In this document: piece after piece, positions 1 through 10,900 of the stretch
Layout of the letters: every line of letters starts with the position of its first letter
Position numbering within the stretch: position 1 is the first letter of the stretch
DNA from: Linnemannia elongata
Taxonomy: Eukaryota > Mortierellomycota > Mortierellomycetes > Mortierellales > Mortierellaceae
Reading direction: 5' to 3'
NCBI GenBank assembly: GCA_036320915.1
Contig: JAXBDG010000008.1
Coordinates: 2,666,001-2,730,000 of the forward strand
Length of the DNA: 64,000 bases
Notes under the pieces: generated by a model
Told to the model about the DNA's origin: nothing
Database searches by the model: none
The model's input: the letters and a program-made list of their open reading frames with translations, nothing else
Program-made: the position numbers and the translations under genes

Positions 1-1624
1 GAGGAACTCCTCCTGCATGTCTACAACGACATCAAACCGCCCTCCAATGGCCTCGGCAACAACATCCAACCCAGCTCCATCTCCCTTGCAAAGTCAAGGT
101 AAATAATATAACAACATATGAACCCAATTACCTCGACTCCACAGGAGGAAGAGAGGGGGAAGATGAAATTAGAAGATAGCCCAAGGAACAAAGGATAGCC
201 GCTTGCCGAACAACGGATATAGAAGCGATAGCAACAACAGCCAACAACCACAGCGAATAACAACAACGGACGAGGGAAAACTGCACGGGAACACTATCCG
301 TCAACATCATCACGACTACCACCACTATCATGCGCCTTTTGTTTTTGTCTTTTTCCTCATCCAATTCCAAAAAACGAGCACTTGACTTATTTTTTTTTCT
401 TTGCATGACAAATATACTCAACATAGATCAACCAACATCCTATCCGCAAGAACATTACGATCGTAAGTCCTCCCACCCTTTTCTCGTTATTCTCTCGCGT
501 CAACTATCATGATCCCTTCTCTACCCTTGACATCAATTGTCCGAGTGGTTCCACCCCTTCCCCTCCAAACGATATTACTTAACGACCGTCAAGGAGTTTC
601 TGCGTCTATGTGCAGTCGATTGTGCAATTAAGTGCACTGTTGGATTACTGTTTCCTCTGACTTGCAGGCGGTACGTTCTCTAGCTGACTTCTACTTCTCC
701 TTTCACTCCTTTGCTAGACTAAAACTGAACTCGCCAAAGAAAACACCGCCGCCATTAAGCCCCGTCGACACGGATCTGGAAAAGGATGAATCGCGTGCGA
801 CGTTTCTGATCGCAGGATACCCTAAATACAAATGCCCATACGTCTGGGTAAGTTACAGGAACCAAAGCAATCAATTGGAAGCGCTTCCAAGATGCCGAAT
901 TTCAACTGAAGAGTAGAATGAAGTATTGATCGTCAACCTCATTCTCATTTTTTATAACGTTAGCTTCGGTCAAATCACAAACGACTCATTCAAAACAGTA
1001 ACGACCAAAAGTTTGAAACCAACGACCCCCTCAAACTGAGCACCATCTCTTCATGGCGTACCGATGGTGGGTCCTTCACCCCCTACCGCACATAGGAAAC
1101 AAACAGATACCGAATGCTCATGGCAATTGCTAACTTTTACTTTCATCTCCTTTCGTGTAGATGTGCGCTTGTGGGATATTATGGCGGAGATCATCACACT
1201 GACACTGTCACCGTCGCCCGTCAACCCATTCCGAATCAACCTAAGCTACTACGAGACGTTGCCCCTTGAAGAATGCGTGATCGCAACAGGAGCCATGCTG
1301 GACTTTTTGCAGCGAGTCTACATGAAAGATACCCCTTATACCGATGCCGGTATGTTCTTTTTGGTTTTGTGTTGTTGCAGTGATTGGACAGTGTTTCAAG
1401 GAAATGTATTGCTAATTAATGTTTCGATTGTGTTTTGCGTTCATGTTCTTGTAGTCTATGCTGATATCAAGCACTTGCAAAAGATGCACTTTGTACTTTA
1501 CGATGAACTGCATTCGTTCTTGACGGAGCGCCAGTCAGCAGCAGCAGCAGCAAATGCAGCTAACGTGGGAGCAGCAGGAGCAGGTGGAAATGGACACGTT
1601 TTGGTCGAAACTGCTATGCACTAG
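1..1624 (+). CDS. Unrecognised protein, 3' portion (partial)
   Basis: The 5' end lies outside the window. Six exons join in phase: 1-98, 427-462, 718-847, 964-1066, 1161-1349 and 1455-1624 (726 nt, 241 residues plus stop). Each junction has GT donors (gtaaat, gtaagt, gtaagt, gtgggt, gtatgt) and AG acceptors. Readable blocks are AGYPKYKCPYVWLRSNHKR, SSWRTDDVRLWDIMAEIIT and VNPFRINLSYYETLPLEECV. The end is an Ala/Gly-rich low-complexity tail after LHSFLTERQSA. The compact conserved-looking blocks and phase consistency argue for a real gene. I could not assign a family and see no catalytic motif or membrane segment. The exon of 36 nt and the 3' tail are the least certain parts. Confidence 0.72.
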
Positions 1625-1909
1625 ATTCTTTTTATTTTTATTTTTTCCAACCTCACGAAAGAAAAAAAATGCGTCAGGATAGTAATGCAAAACAATGCAC
1701 GACAGCAAATACTTCTCCCATCATGTCCCTTCTTCCATCACGTTCACAAAGAAAAAGCAAAAACAACAAAATAAAGCAAAAAAACAACCAGAACTCAAGG
1801 CTACCGCCATGTGATAAAATTGCTATCACCCGAATGTGCACTTGGGATAAGGTGTACATAATCTATTTTATTACGTGTTCCAGGACTTTCTCGTTTCCTG
1901 CTACATATA

Positions 1910-3664
1910 TTACATTCCAGCGTCGTTGTAGAGCTTGCGAAGATCATCCGTCCGGCAATGCATAAGCGTAACAGGGCACCGTCCATGGTCCTCGACCTGC
2001 TTATGCGCACAAGGATAACAATACACATACCCGGACGACAACGCCGTAGGGTTCGTAATAGTCTTCAAACAGATCGGGCAAATATTGGCCTCCCTTGGCA
2101 GAGGCAAACCTTCAGGATGAGGCTTGACTCTTGCTGGTGGAGGCACTTCTGCAGAATCTCCTGCTGTGGAGGCTTTACGGTAGTAGTCGGATTGGTACCA
2201 CCATTCGAGGAACTTGAAGAAGAAGATTGACATGGGGAGAAGAACCTTGAGGAAGTCGAGGGATCCTGAGAGGAGACCGAGGATGTTGTTTTGAACGGAT
2301 TCGATTAAGGAGTTTGAGGTTCTCTTGGGTGTGTTCCTGGCTTTTTGTTGGATATCGCGCTATTGTTTGATCGGAAGTGAAATGATAAGTCAGTCTCTTG
2401 TATGTTAGGAAGTAATGCGAGGCCTGAACAATGACAATACAAAGCAGAGCGGAACACGTACGTAATCGGCGGCACTCATACGCTTGACTTCGATGCCGAT
2501 GAGACGAAGCCATGGTGAGTAATAGGGCGTCTTGTTGTAGAGGTATCCAATGTAGTGAGCCAAGATCGAAAGCTGGTAGAGAGCGTTCACAAATGGATAT
2601 CCTTTCTTGAACAACTTGAGCGCCATTGCCTTGGTCCGAACACTCAATGGTTGCTATAAAATCAGAAAGCATGGCAATGAGGTCCAGGGTTGTTAGGATT
2701 TGAGTGGTCGGACGAAACATTGGTTATTTGTGCTGGCGACAAGGAATGGATGTTAAGGACAGCGTAGGAAAACTTACGCCGGTGAGATCTTCTTCCTCCT
2801 GAGTGAATTCGTCGCCAAAGAGTCGGGCTGCCTCGCCTCCTGAGACTTTTTCGTAGTATTCATCCATCTTGCACTTAACATATGGCAATCCAATCTATTC
2901 CAGTTTGATAACCGGATATGTCCAGTGTTAGTAACTTTTTCAAGCATGCACCTCTTTCCCGACAATGCCCATGTATGAAGCTGAAAGGGATCTCTTACCA
3001 AGAAGAGAAGTGACTTGCGAATATCCCGCTCGCGCAACTTATTGGATCCAGGCAAAGCCGACATCGAAGCCGCTGCTGCTGCTGTCGCTGCTGAGGAAGC
3101 GACGGACTCGTCGTCAATGTTGACTTTTGCGTGCTTCACCACACGAGGAGCCCTGACTCTCTTCAGGCCGTAAAAGTTTTCTGCAAACGAAGCGCCTATT
3201 CGACCGCACAGAAAAAGAAAGAAAGTGTGAGCTAACGGTTGCGTTCATGGTTTGGTGTGGATGTTGGTCTCGGCAGCCGGAAAGGTATACATCTCTTACC
3301 GTATTCACGGAGGTAGTGTCGCTCGACAAAGAACATGAGCACCGCATAGAATTCCTCGTATCGGTTCACGATCCGGATCAGGTAGCGAGGGTATCTTTGT
3401 GCATAAACCTAACAGTTGTGGTTCCCCAAAAAAGAGTCAATGGCAACAGCGTTAGAAGCGTGTCCTCTGTTCTCCTGTGTGTGTATGTGTCCATGGTATG
3501 GGATGTATTGCGGAGCTTGGAATGAGAGAGAAGGGTGACTTTACGGCGATAACATAGCGGAGGGCCGGTTCAAGCATTTCTCGCATCTTGTCCTGCGCAA
3601 TGAGTTCGAAGAGGGAGGGCCTGTCTGCCTGGGCTCCTCCTCCGAGGTTTGACATGAACTCCAT
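1910..3664 (-). CDS. PEX12: Peroxin-12 (peroxisomal RING-type E3 ligase subunit)
   Basis: Six exons on the minus strand: 3545-3664, 3300-3408, 2999-3195, 2778-2894, 2462-2653 and 1910-2359 (1,185 nt, 394 residues, the usual Pex12 length). The N-terminus (MEFMSNLGGG, then RPSLFELIAQDKMREMLEPA) and the C-terminal RING-like module (CPICLKTITN ... YVYCYPC ... GRCPVT) are characteristic. As in known Pex12, the ring has fewer zinc ligands than a full RING finger. Hydrophobic stretches at VLLPMSIFFFKFLEWW and around YQLSILAHYIGYLY fit an integral peroxisomal membrane protein. Known role: with Pex2 and Pex10 it forms the ligase that ubiquitinates the import receptor Pex5 for recycling. An Ala-rich insert follows exon 3 residue about 100. 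The start is the first ATG of the conserved N-terminus. Confidence 0.96.
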
Positions 3665-4277
3665 GGTTGTAGTAGTATGCTTTCTTTCCTGTTGGTGGTT
3701 GAGCGTTGGGTGTTGTGAATGTGAAGAAGAAGAGGTGAAGAAAGGGTCGCAGGTCGGAAGTGAGGTTGACGAAGGAAAGAAGAAAAGTAGAAAAGCTCGG
3801 CCGGAGCTAGCTCGCTTCTTCTTGCTGGGTGCAGTCTGCAATAAAGTGATCGAATCACGTGCAACCCTCCGCCTTGACAGACCCAAACGGTTTCTTGTCT
3901 GCCCGTCTGCATCCCTTGCGCTTGAAGGGTAGAGGGACTAGTATATAAAACAAGGGTAGTTGGGCAGCAAGCTGAAGCGCGAAAGTGGTTGCATGTACGC
4001 ACTCAAAATAAAAGCTTCGAGGCAAGGAACATTGTTGTCAATCACTAGGTATCCATGGTGCTGACAAAAGTAACCAGCCGCGCCTGCGGTGTTTGTAGCA
4101 TCCTAGACATTTGACCCCGCTCCCTCCGTGCCTTTCAGCTCTGGAAAAAGAGAGTGCGATTTCGACTTCCTGCACGTCACAATCTCTATTGCTGATCGTG
4201 TTGATCACCTCCAGTCTAAGGCTACATCTTTTCCTTCACACACCCATCATCCAGGACACCACTCACTACAACAAATA
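3665..4277. promoter_or_regulatory. Divergent promoter region between PEX12 and prefoldin 2
   Basis: A 613-bp interval serves two divergently transcribed genes. A palindromic E-box CACGTG sits at 3856-3861, and a TATA-like string TATATAAAA at 3942-3950 points toward the plus-strand gene. Both motifs are seen directly; their use is inferred. No other feature found. Confidence 0.35.
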
Positions 4278-5087
4278 ATGTCGAGCAGCAGCGCAGCAAG
4301 CAAGCGTCCCAGCGACCAGGAACTCACCCAGACCTACAACTCCATGAAGTCTGAACTCAATCAGCTCGCACAAAAGATTGGAGAACTCGAGACCGAGGCC
4401 GATGAACACACGTAACGTCAACAAGCACTGCTACAGGGGCTCTGCCTCGTTTTTTTTTGTTACGAGTCAGCTCATCTGTCAGAGGACACTCATGAGAACA
4501 TCGCCATCATTACGCCCATCCTGCAACTTGTCTCCCCTCCCTTTACAGATAACAGGATCTTGTGAAATATCATCCAACTTGAAGAACCTGACGCGACGTG
4601 TTCACTCCAATTTTTTACTCCACTAGACTCGTCGTGGACACAATCTCGCCTTTGGATGGAGATAGGAAATGCTATCGTCTGGTCGGAGGTGTTCTCGTAG
4701 AACGTACCGTCAAGGAGGTCCTCCCCGCATTGAAGACCAACCAGGAGGGAGTAAGTGTTTTTCCTTACTCTTCTTATCCACAGCCAACACCAGTACTTCT
4801 TAGTTTCACTCATCTCGTTGTACAGGATGCGTCTTTCATTTTTCGCTCAATGAAGAACAATAGACTTTTTCCCGCTCTCTGTCATCATTCCCTTTCCTTT
4901 ACTCCTACATGTTAGGAACCGATAGTGAATATCATGTCAGCTACCTTGACTAACACCAAACTCCCACTTCGAATGAATCGCAAAATAGATCAGGACGGTG
5001 ACGATGCAGCTGGTTCAGAAGTACAAGAACAAGGAGGATGAGTTCATGGCATTCCAGAAGAAGTATAACATCCAGGTCAAGAACTAA
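4278..5087 (+). CDS. PFD2: Prefoldin subunit 2 (Gim4-type beta prefoldin)
   Basis: Three exons, 4278-4411, 4627-4750 and 4989-5087, give 118 residues, the normal length for a beta-class prefoldin. The N-terminal helix (ELTQTYNSMKSELNQLAQKI), the beta core (LDGDRKCYRLVGGVLVERTV) and the C-terminal helix (VQKYKNKEDEFMAFQKKYNI) are those of prefoldin 2. Known role: a subunit of the hexameric cytosolic co-chaperone that hands unfolded actin and tubulin to the CCT/TRiC chaperonin. It is predicted to act in the cytosol through its two coiled-coil arms. Phase is consistent at both junctions (2 and 0). The ATG at 4278 follows a pyrimidine-poor ACAAATA leader and begins a Ser/Ala-rich short N-terminus. 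Confidence 0.95.
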
Positions 5088-5622
5088 GGAAGCAGGAACT
5101 TGGGACCCTTTTCATGGAACTAGCCAGCATCACTCAATGAAAACAAAACATCAACTTTTTCTCCAACCAACGATTGCTCTGTCACTGTTGTTATTATCAC
5201 CTGGAAGGAACTAAGGAAAGGCTCCTGGGTCATGAATGCAATGCTTTTCTGGATTATAAAATAAGAGAGGGAGTTTCGGCTACTTGACAACGGGTGGCTC
5301 TGGATATGGTCTTGATATTGAGTGAGGCGTTTCTCAACATTGTTATTGGAGGACGTTGCGTTATCGACATATGAATGGCTTGTTCAATCGCCCCTGTATC
5401 GTACAGTCAGGATGTGTATAAACGCCATTTGGTGGCAATGGGCGGAATCGCAGGCTGCATTCTGATTGGCTCATTTTTCAAACTGAACCTGGAGCAACCT
5501 GATGGGGTTTTTTTTATTCCTCAAGGCTCAAGGCGCTTGTTTCTTTCAACGATTAATGCAAACTTCTCCCCATTGTTGTCGTCGAATTTCACTTGGGTAC
5601 TGGTTTGACTGGGCGATGTTGT

Positions 5623-5628
<6 letters not shown>

Positions 5629-5658
<30 letters not shown>
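5629..5658. repeat. Homopolymer T run (30 nt)
   Basis: Uninterrupted T from 5629 to 5658, downstream of the prefoldin gene. One of six T runs of 22 nt or more on the plus strand in this window. Confidence 0.95.
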
Positions 5659-5662
<4 letters not shown>

Positions 5663-6652
5663 GCGATATTACAGTGATTGTTGTTGACATAACATTGGAC
5701 GATTTAATGAACGTCTTTTTATTCATTTTCTTTTCCAGGCATGAATGGCCATCATAAAATACTATTTCGGAGGTGGGTTGGATGGTCGATGAGAGGGTGG
5801 ACAAGGAAGGTATGGTGAGGTGAAGGGAGGAAAGAAAGCATAGACAACAAAAGAATAACGATAGTCATAACGAATCAGACGTGACAACAACCCAACAGAG
5901 AGACTGTAGAGTGTTTTGGATTGGACTGGATGAATAACAAAAGACCAAGTGTATGATAAAATAATGGAGAGAGGAAAAGTGATGCCGACCGATGGATACG
6001 ATTATGCTTGCCCATGGGTACCAGCCGCAGCGAATGAAAAACCAAGGCCAGACGATGATGACAAGGTACAACGAAAGCGCTAATTGAAAATGTAGACAAC
6101 GTGTATGGGCACTTTACCCCTGGAAAGACAGACAGATCGTCAGATATCCATTTGTACGTTGTACGTGAGAAAATCCACAGCCACCGCCTCCCTTTTTCCT
6201 CTTGGTCTGTCTTCTCCCCCAGGAAATCGACTTCAGGAAGGAAGGGAGGGAGGTTGTTCCTTTTCGTCTTCTTTTCTCTGCTTCTTTCCTTTCACACGCA
6301 ACCCCTGACCCTCACCAGCCGCTTGGTATGAATGCATTCACCCCCTCATGTGAACATCTCACCAGTTTGAACAACCAGCCAAAACGAATGGCACCTTCAC
6401 TTTTTAGGAACCAGGGATCACCAGGAGAGCCTACCCAACCCCCTTCTCACTCCATTCACACTTTTTCTCAGGCACCGAGGAACAATATAAAGCCGAGGAA
6501 CGAGGTGGCCAAAGCAACAATAACAATAACCACAGAGCACCGAGCGATCAACTCATATTTTCACTTTTTGCTCCATTCTCTCTAGCTTTCCCGGGATACC
6601 CCTTAGCCCCTACCAACGCCTATCACTTAACCCACACAAACCAATCTCAAGG

Positions 6653-6690
6653 CCCCCCCCCCCCCCCCCCACCACCACCACCACCACCAT
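6653..6690 (+). repeat. C18 run plus (ACC)n in the 5' leader of the BAG gene
   Basis: Eighteen consecutive C at 6653-6670 are followed by a short ACC/CAC repeat ending about 16 nt before the ATG at 6706. The complementary strand is a long G run with G-quadruplex potential; the transcript would carry the C-rich strand. Confidence 0.85.
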
Positions 6691-6705
6691 ACAACCACAA
6701 AAAAA

Positions 6706-7601
6706 ATGACACAGATCAACATAAAATGGGGCCGGGAGAAGAAATCCTTCACCTTCAATGACAGGAGCCTGCCGGACATCCGCCTGGGCGAGCTCCGCAA
6801 ATCCTGTCACGACTGGTCAAAAGTTCCCCTGGGCGGGTTGACCTTGATCTATGGAGGTGCGACGATGAAGGACGATAATGCGCCCCTGTCTTGTTTTGGG
6901 ATTAAGCCAAATGGGCAGATTACAATGATGGGGACCCGGCCTACTGTAAGCTCCTTTTTGTTGTTGTTTTTTGTTTGTCGTCCTCGTTGGTGGCGATGGA
7001 TGTTGATGGATAGGAGAGGAAAAGAGAAAAAGGAAGAGAAGTTATGGGGGAGACAGAGACAGGCCGAAATTTTAACATGATATTCAAACAACAAAATCAT
7101 CCAATTAACACAATTCTTTCTCCACCTGCTCCCCCCCTCCCCCTCCTTTCTTCCACCCCTCCTCAGAAAGCAGATATCTCAACGTTGACGACTCATGGCG
7201 ACCCAGAAGAATACGCCTTAATCGTCAAGATCCAGCAATCCCTCCAATCGACCCTCGACCTCGTCGCAGAACACTTCCCTCGTTATGAGTCCGCCGTCCA
7301 ATCCTACATCTCTTCTGCCTCTTCATCCCCTCAACAACAACCTCACGGGCGACAGGAGCCACCACCAACCCGCAAACAACTGCAGGACGCCCACATGTTA
7401 TTGTCAGAGACGCTGATGAAGTCGCTACTGGTGTTTGATGGAGTGGTGTGCAAACAGGACTTTGAGGTTGCGAGGGCGACGAGACGGGAGGCGGTGAAGG
7501 AGACGCAGAAGTTTTTGGATTCTGTGGATGATATGAATGCGAGGGTTAAGGAGTGTGATCGACAGCTTAAGCTCCAGCAACAACAGCAGCAGCAGAGATA
7601 A
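6706..7601 (+). CDS. BAG-domain co-chaperone with ubiquitin-like N-terminus
   Basis: Two exons, 6706-6945 and 7167-7601 (675 nt, 224 residues). Residues 1-80 have a ubiquitin-like pattern: KWGREKKSFTF, a LGELRKSC helix, GLTLIYGGATMKDDNAPL and the strand GQITMMGTRPT. Residues about 95-220 form an all-helical BAG-type region, with KIQQSLQSTLDLV, LSETLMKSLLVFDGV and ARATRREAVKETQKFLDSVD, then a Gln-rich tail. Family knowledge: BAG proteins bind the Hsp70 ATPase domain as nucleotide exchange factors, and the ubiquitin-like part can couple Hsp70 to the proteasome. The layout resembles animal BAG1 more than yeast Snl1, since no membrane anchor is present. A Ser/Gln/Pro-rich insert sits inside the helical region. 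Confidence 0.88.
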
Positions 7602-7977
7602 TAGGATCAGGAGCAATGGTAAAAGACAGGAGCGGGTGCCAGATGTACCTTGTATCGTATGGTAGATCCTTAGACAATATGTATCGAATATAATTATTTA
7701 CGATTGGGGTTTCTTTTGATGATTTATTTGATCTCGCTGTGAACGAGTGGTATTAAACTAAGCGCCTGGGTAAAAGGTTGAGGGTTGGCGAAGGAGCGAT
7801 ATTTGGAGCAAAGAAAAAAAAAAACGACTACACTAGCTATCGTACAAGGTGAACAAAGAAAACAAAACAAGCAAAACACAAAGAAACAGACCGAAAAAAA
7901 ACCCCCCAAACGAAAATGACAAGAAAAAAAAGAGAAACTTCGAAAACAAAAACAAAAGAAAATAAGAACATGAGGTT
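7602..7977. other. Convergent intergenic spacer
   Basis: 376 bp between the tail-to-tail BAG and KH genes. A-rich, with AATATAATTATTTA near 7685, which could serve 3' end formation for the plus-strand gene. No coding signal seen. Confidence 0.5.
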
Positions 7978-10900
7978 TTAGCGATCCCAGGTGCCGACCA
8001 TACGCTGTTGCTGCTGCTGTTGCTGCGGCTGATGATGACCAGATCGATCGAGCGCAGACTCTGCAAGGAAGGGTAATGCAGATGCAGAGAGCGTTGAGCC
8101 CATCAACGCCGACGAACCCACAACATGTCCACCCCCACTTCCTCCACTGATACCCCCACCTAAGAGTTCACCTCCCAACGTGCCGACTCCAGATCCAATC
8201 CCACCGCCATTGATGAAATCATAGGCATTACTGCTCTGCTGGTACCCGCCGCTGGAGCCATTGATATGGTTGGAGAGGTTGGTATGGGTATGATGGTTGA
8301 ACGGCGACGAGTGGCCGTGGCTGTGGCTGTGACTGATAGTTCCGCCTCCAATAATACCGCCCAGTCCGCTCGAGAACAGGTCCCTCTCGTTATTTCCATT
8401 GCCGCCGGCTCCGAAACCAGGATTGAATCCTGCCAAGGATCCAGGAGCACCAGATCCAGAAACAGGGGTGCCCCGACTAGGCGAGTTGAATCCACTATTG
8501 TTGCCAGTGTTGGTGCCAGAGATAGAAGTGGTGTCGTTGAGGGAATGACGAGCCATGGCGCTGATGAGCGACTTGCGGCCATAAAGGTCCGAAGTACTGT
8601 TACTTAACCGGACGACGTTGTGTGGTGGTGGGGGTGTCACAGCCTGCTGGTGGTGAAGTTGATAATGCTGATGGGAATGATGCTGAGGCGAGCTGGGCCG
8701 GTAGAGGAGTTGATTACTGTACATAGATCCCATTGATGGCACGGACCCACGGCGGTTGGCAAGCACAGATGACATCGGTGGCTGGGATCCAAACATACCC
8801 CCTCCTCCTCCTACTCCTCCATGAATTCCCTGCTGCTGCGATGGCGGCTGGTATTGTGGGGTATGATGGTACGACCGATGGTATCGATTGCGCATTTCGT
8901 CAAAAGGCTCATCGCTCTCATCCTCCGTTGAGATATCATCGCTGTTCACAGACCCACCAGTCGATCCTAGCCCTCCACCAATAGGTCCCAGAAACATGGT
9001 ATGATGACTACTCGTCGTGCTGTTGTGACTCGAATGGCGCTGACGCTGTTGAGGGTACTGCAATGACTGCCCGAACGCCGAGGAGCCCTGGTACCCTTGC
9101 CCATTCGTCTGCTGTTGCTGGTATCGGTTATTGTTGTTCCCGCTGTTGAGCGTAGGTCCATACCCGGTTCCAAACGCAGGGCTCGACCCCAGTTTCTCGT
9201 CCAAGAATTGCATGCTGTCTCTAGAACCCGAAGATCCAGAATAAGGTCGTTGAGGCGACGGCTGGTGATGAGGCGTCTGGTGCTGATTCATCATACTGGC
9301 AAAGTTACCAACATTACTCGAGACCCCCTGGACAGGCGAGTTGTTGGAGGAGTAGAGTTGGTTCGAAGATACTGTCGATCCAGGGGTCTGGAACATCACT
9401 CCTCCGTAAGGTCCCTCGGGGGAGAAAATCGCGTTCTGCTGACTTTGACCACTACTGGGCGAGTAGAACGTGTTGTTGGCTCCGACGTTGCCAATACCAG
9501 GAGGCGGGGTGCGAAACTGCCCAATCGATCCCGTGTACCCGGGTGTCGAGGGCGCCTGCATGACTTGCGCCTGCTTGCCAGGGCTGCCCCAAGGGTCGAT
9601 CGGCAAACTGGTGAGTCGGTTGAACGATGGTGACTGATTCTGTTGTTGCTGGTTCTGACTAGGGTGGGTGTGAGATGGATGGCTGGGCGTGAAAGAAGGC
9701 GCCGATCTTGCAGTGGAGTTCATTCCAGAGGACGATCCGGGGAGAGATGTCAGCTGTCGGGAGTGCTGTTCCGGCCAACGAGGAGGAGAGGACGCAAGTG
9801 GAGGGAGTCCTTGCGCAGGTCCGTGCGAGAACAGTGCTCGGATATCTGGGGCGACCATGGACCCTGCTGGCACGTTTGGGTTGGGTACACCTTGACCTGC
9901 CCCGGGGGCACGGCTCAGCGTCTCAAACGCATTGCCGGCATTCTCGAACAGCGAGTAGTTCAAGAACGTAGGGGCGGGAGTAGGCAGATCTGCAACATAA
10001 AAATTTGGTGGCGTTAGCTCAGTCGAAGAAAATAAATTCACGCAAAAGTACACAAAGTGGTGGGAAGAAGGCTGCATACCTCCACCGGCAACAGAGGAGA
10101 GGATCTTGCTGTTGAAATGAGGGAAAGCTTCAGCAAACGAGTCCGAGCGAGGTCGCTGGATACGGATCTCGTCATCATAGACCTCGATCTGGTTGTCGAT
10201 CAGAAACTGGACCAGCAGCTCCTTGGCGCTCTGAAGGTAGTCCTCATTATTGCGGCTGTACTTGAAGATGAACGCATGGTCATCCTCCTCGCTGTCATCG
10301 TCATCGTCATCACTGTCTGTCAGGCTGCTGAGAGATCGAGCCAATTCCCCAGTGGCCTCTACACCGAGTTCTCCGCTCTTGGGCGACTCAGAGGCACCTT
10401 GGCGACTCGAGATGGATACAGCAGGAGAAGGAGCCTTAGACTCCGGCGTGCGTCTTTCCTCCGTCTGGCCGCCAGTGGTGGTGACCTCACGGATGGCAGG
10501 AGGGACCAAAGTAATGTTCCACTCGTTCCTCATCCTATCCAAAACATCGACCTTGAACTCGGGCTTGAGCAAGACACGATCCATGGCTTCAGAGAAGGGA
10601 ACAGGGTAGACATACTGCTCATCAACAAGAGATAGCAGCATCGATGTAGCTTGTTGGATAAGCGATTCCGGTCCAGAGATCCAAACAACATCGCTTCCAG
10701 TCTCCTTCTCCGGAAACCGAACAGTGGCGTTGGTGACTTCCTGAAGCTCAGCCAGTGCCTTGGCATGATCCGACAAAAGGGACAGATGATAGTGCTTAGG
10801 AATAGACAACGAATGGTGCACAAAGTCCTTGTCCTTGGGGTTGACCAGCTCCATGACGGCGTGCTTGAGATTATCCAGGTTCATGGCGTTCTTGGATGGA

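Larger units (their letters stand above)
5088..6705. other. Intergenic stretch without recognisable gene
   Basis: About 1.6 kb between two plus-strand genes. It holds a run of 30 T at 5629-5658, purine-rich sequence at 5760-5880, and, just before the next ATG, a C18 run followed by ACC repeats. A TATA-like TATAAAG occurs near 6485. The short ORFs here have no coding character. Confidence 0.6.

Noticed and set aside
9097..10635. Plus-strand open frames inside the KH gene
   Set aside because: Arg-rich shadows of the Gln/Ser/Gly-rich minus-strand coding sequence.
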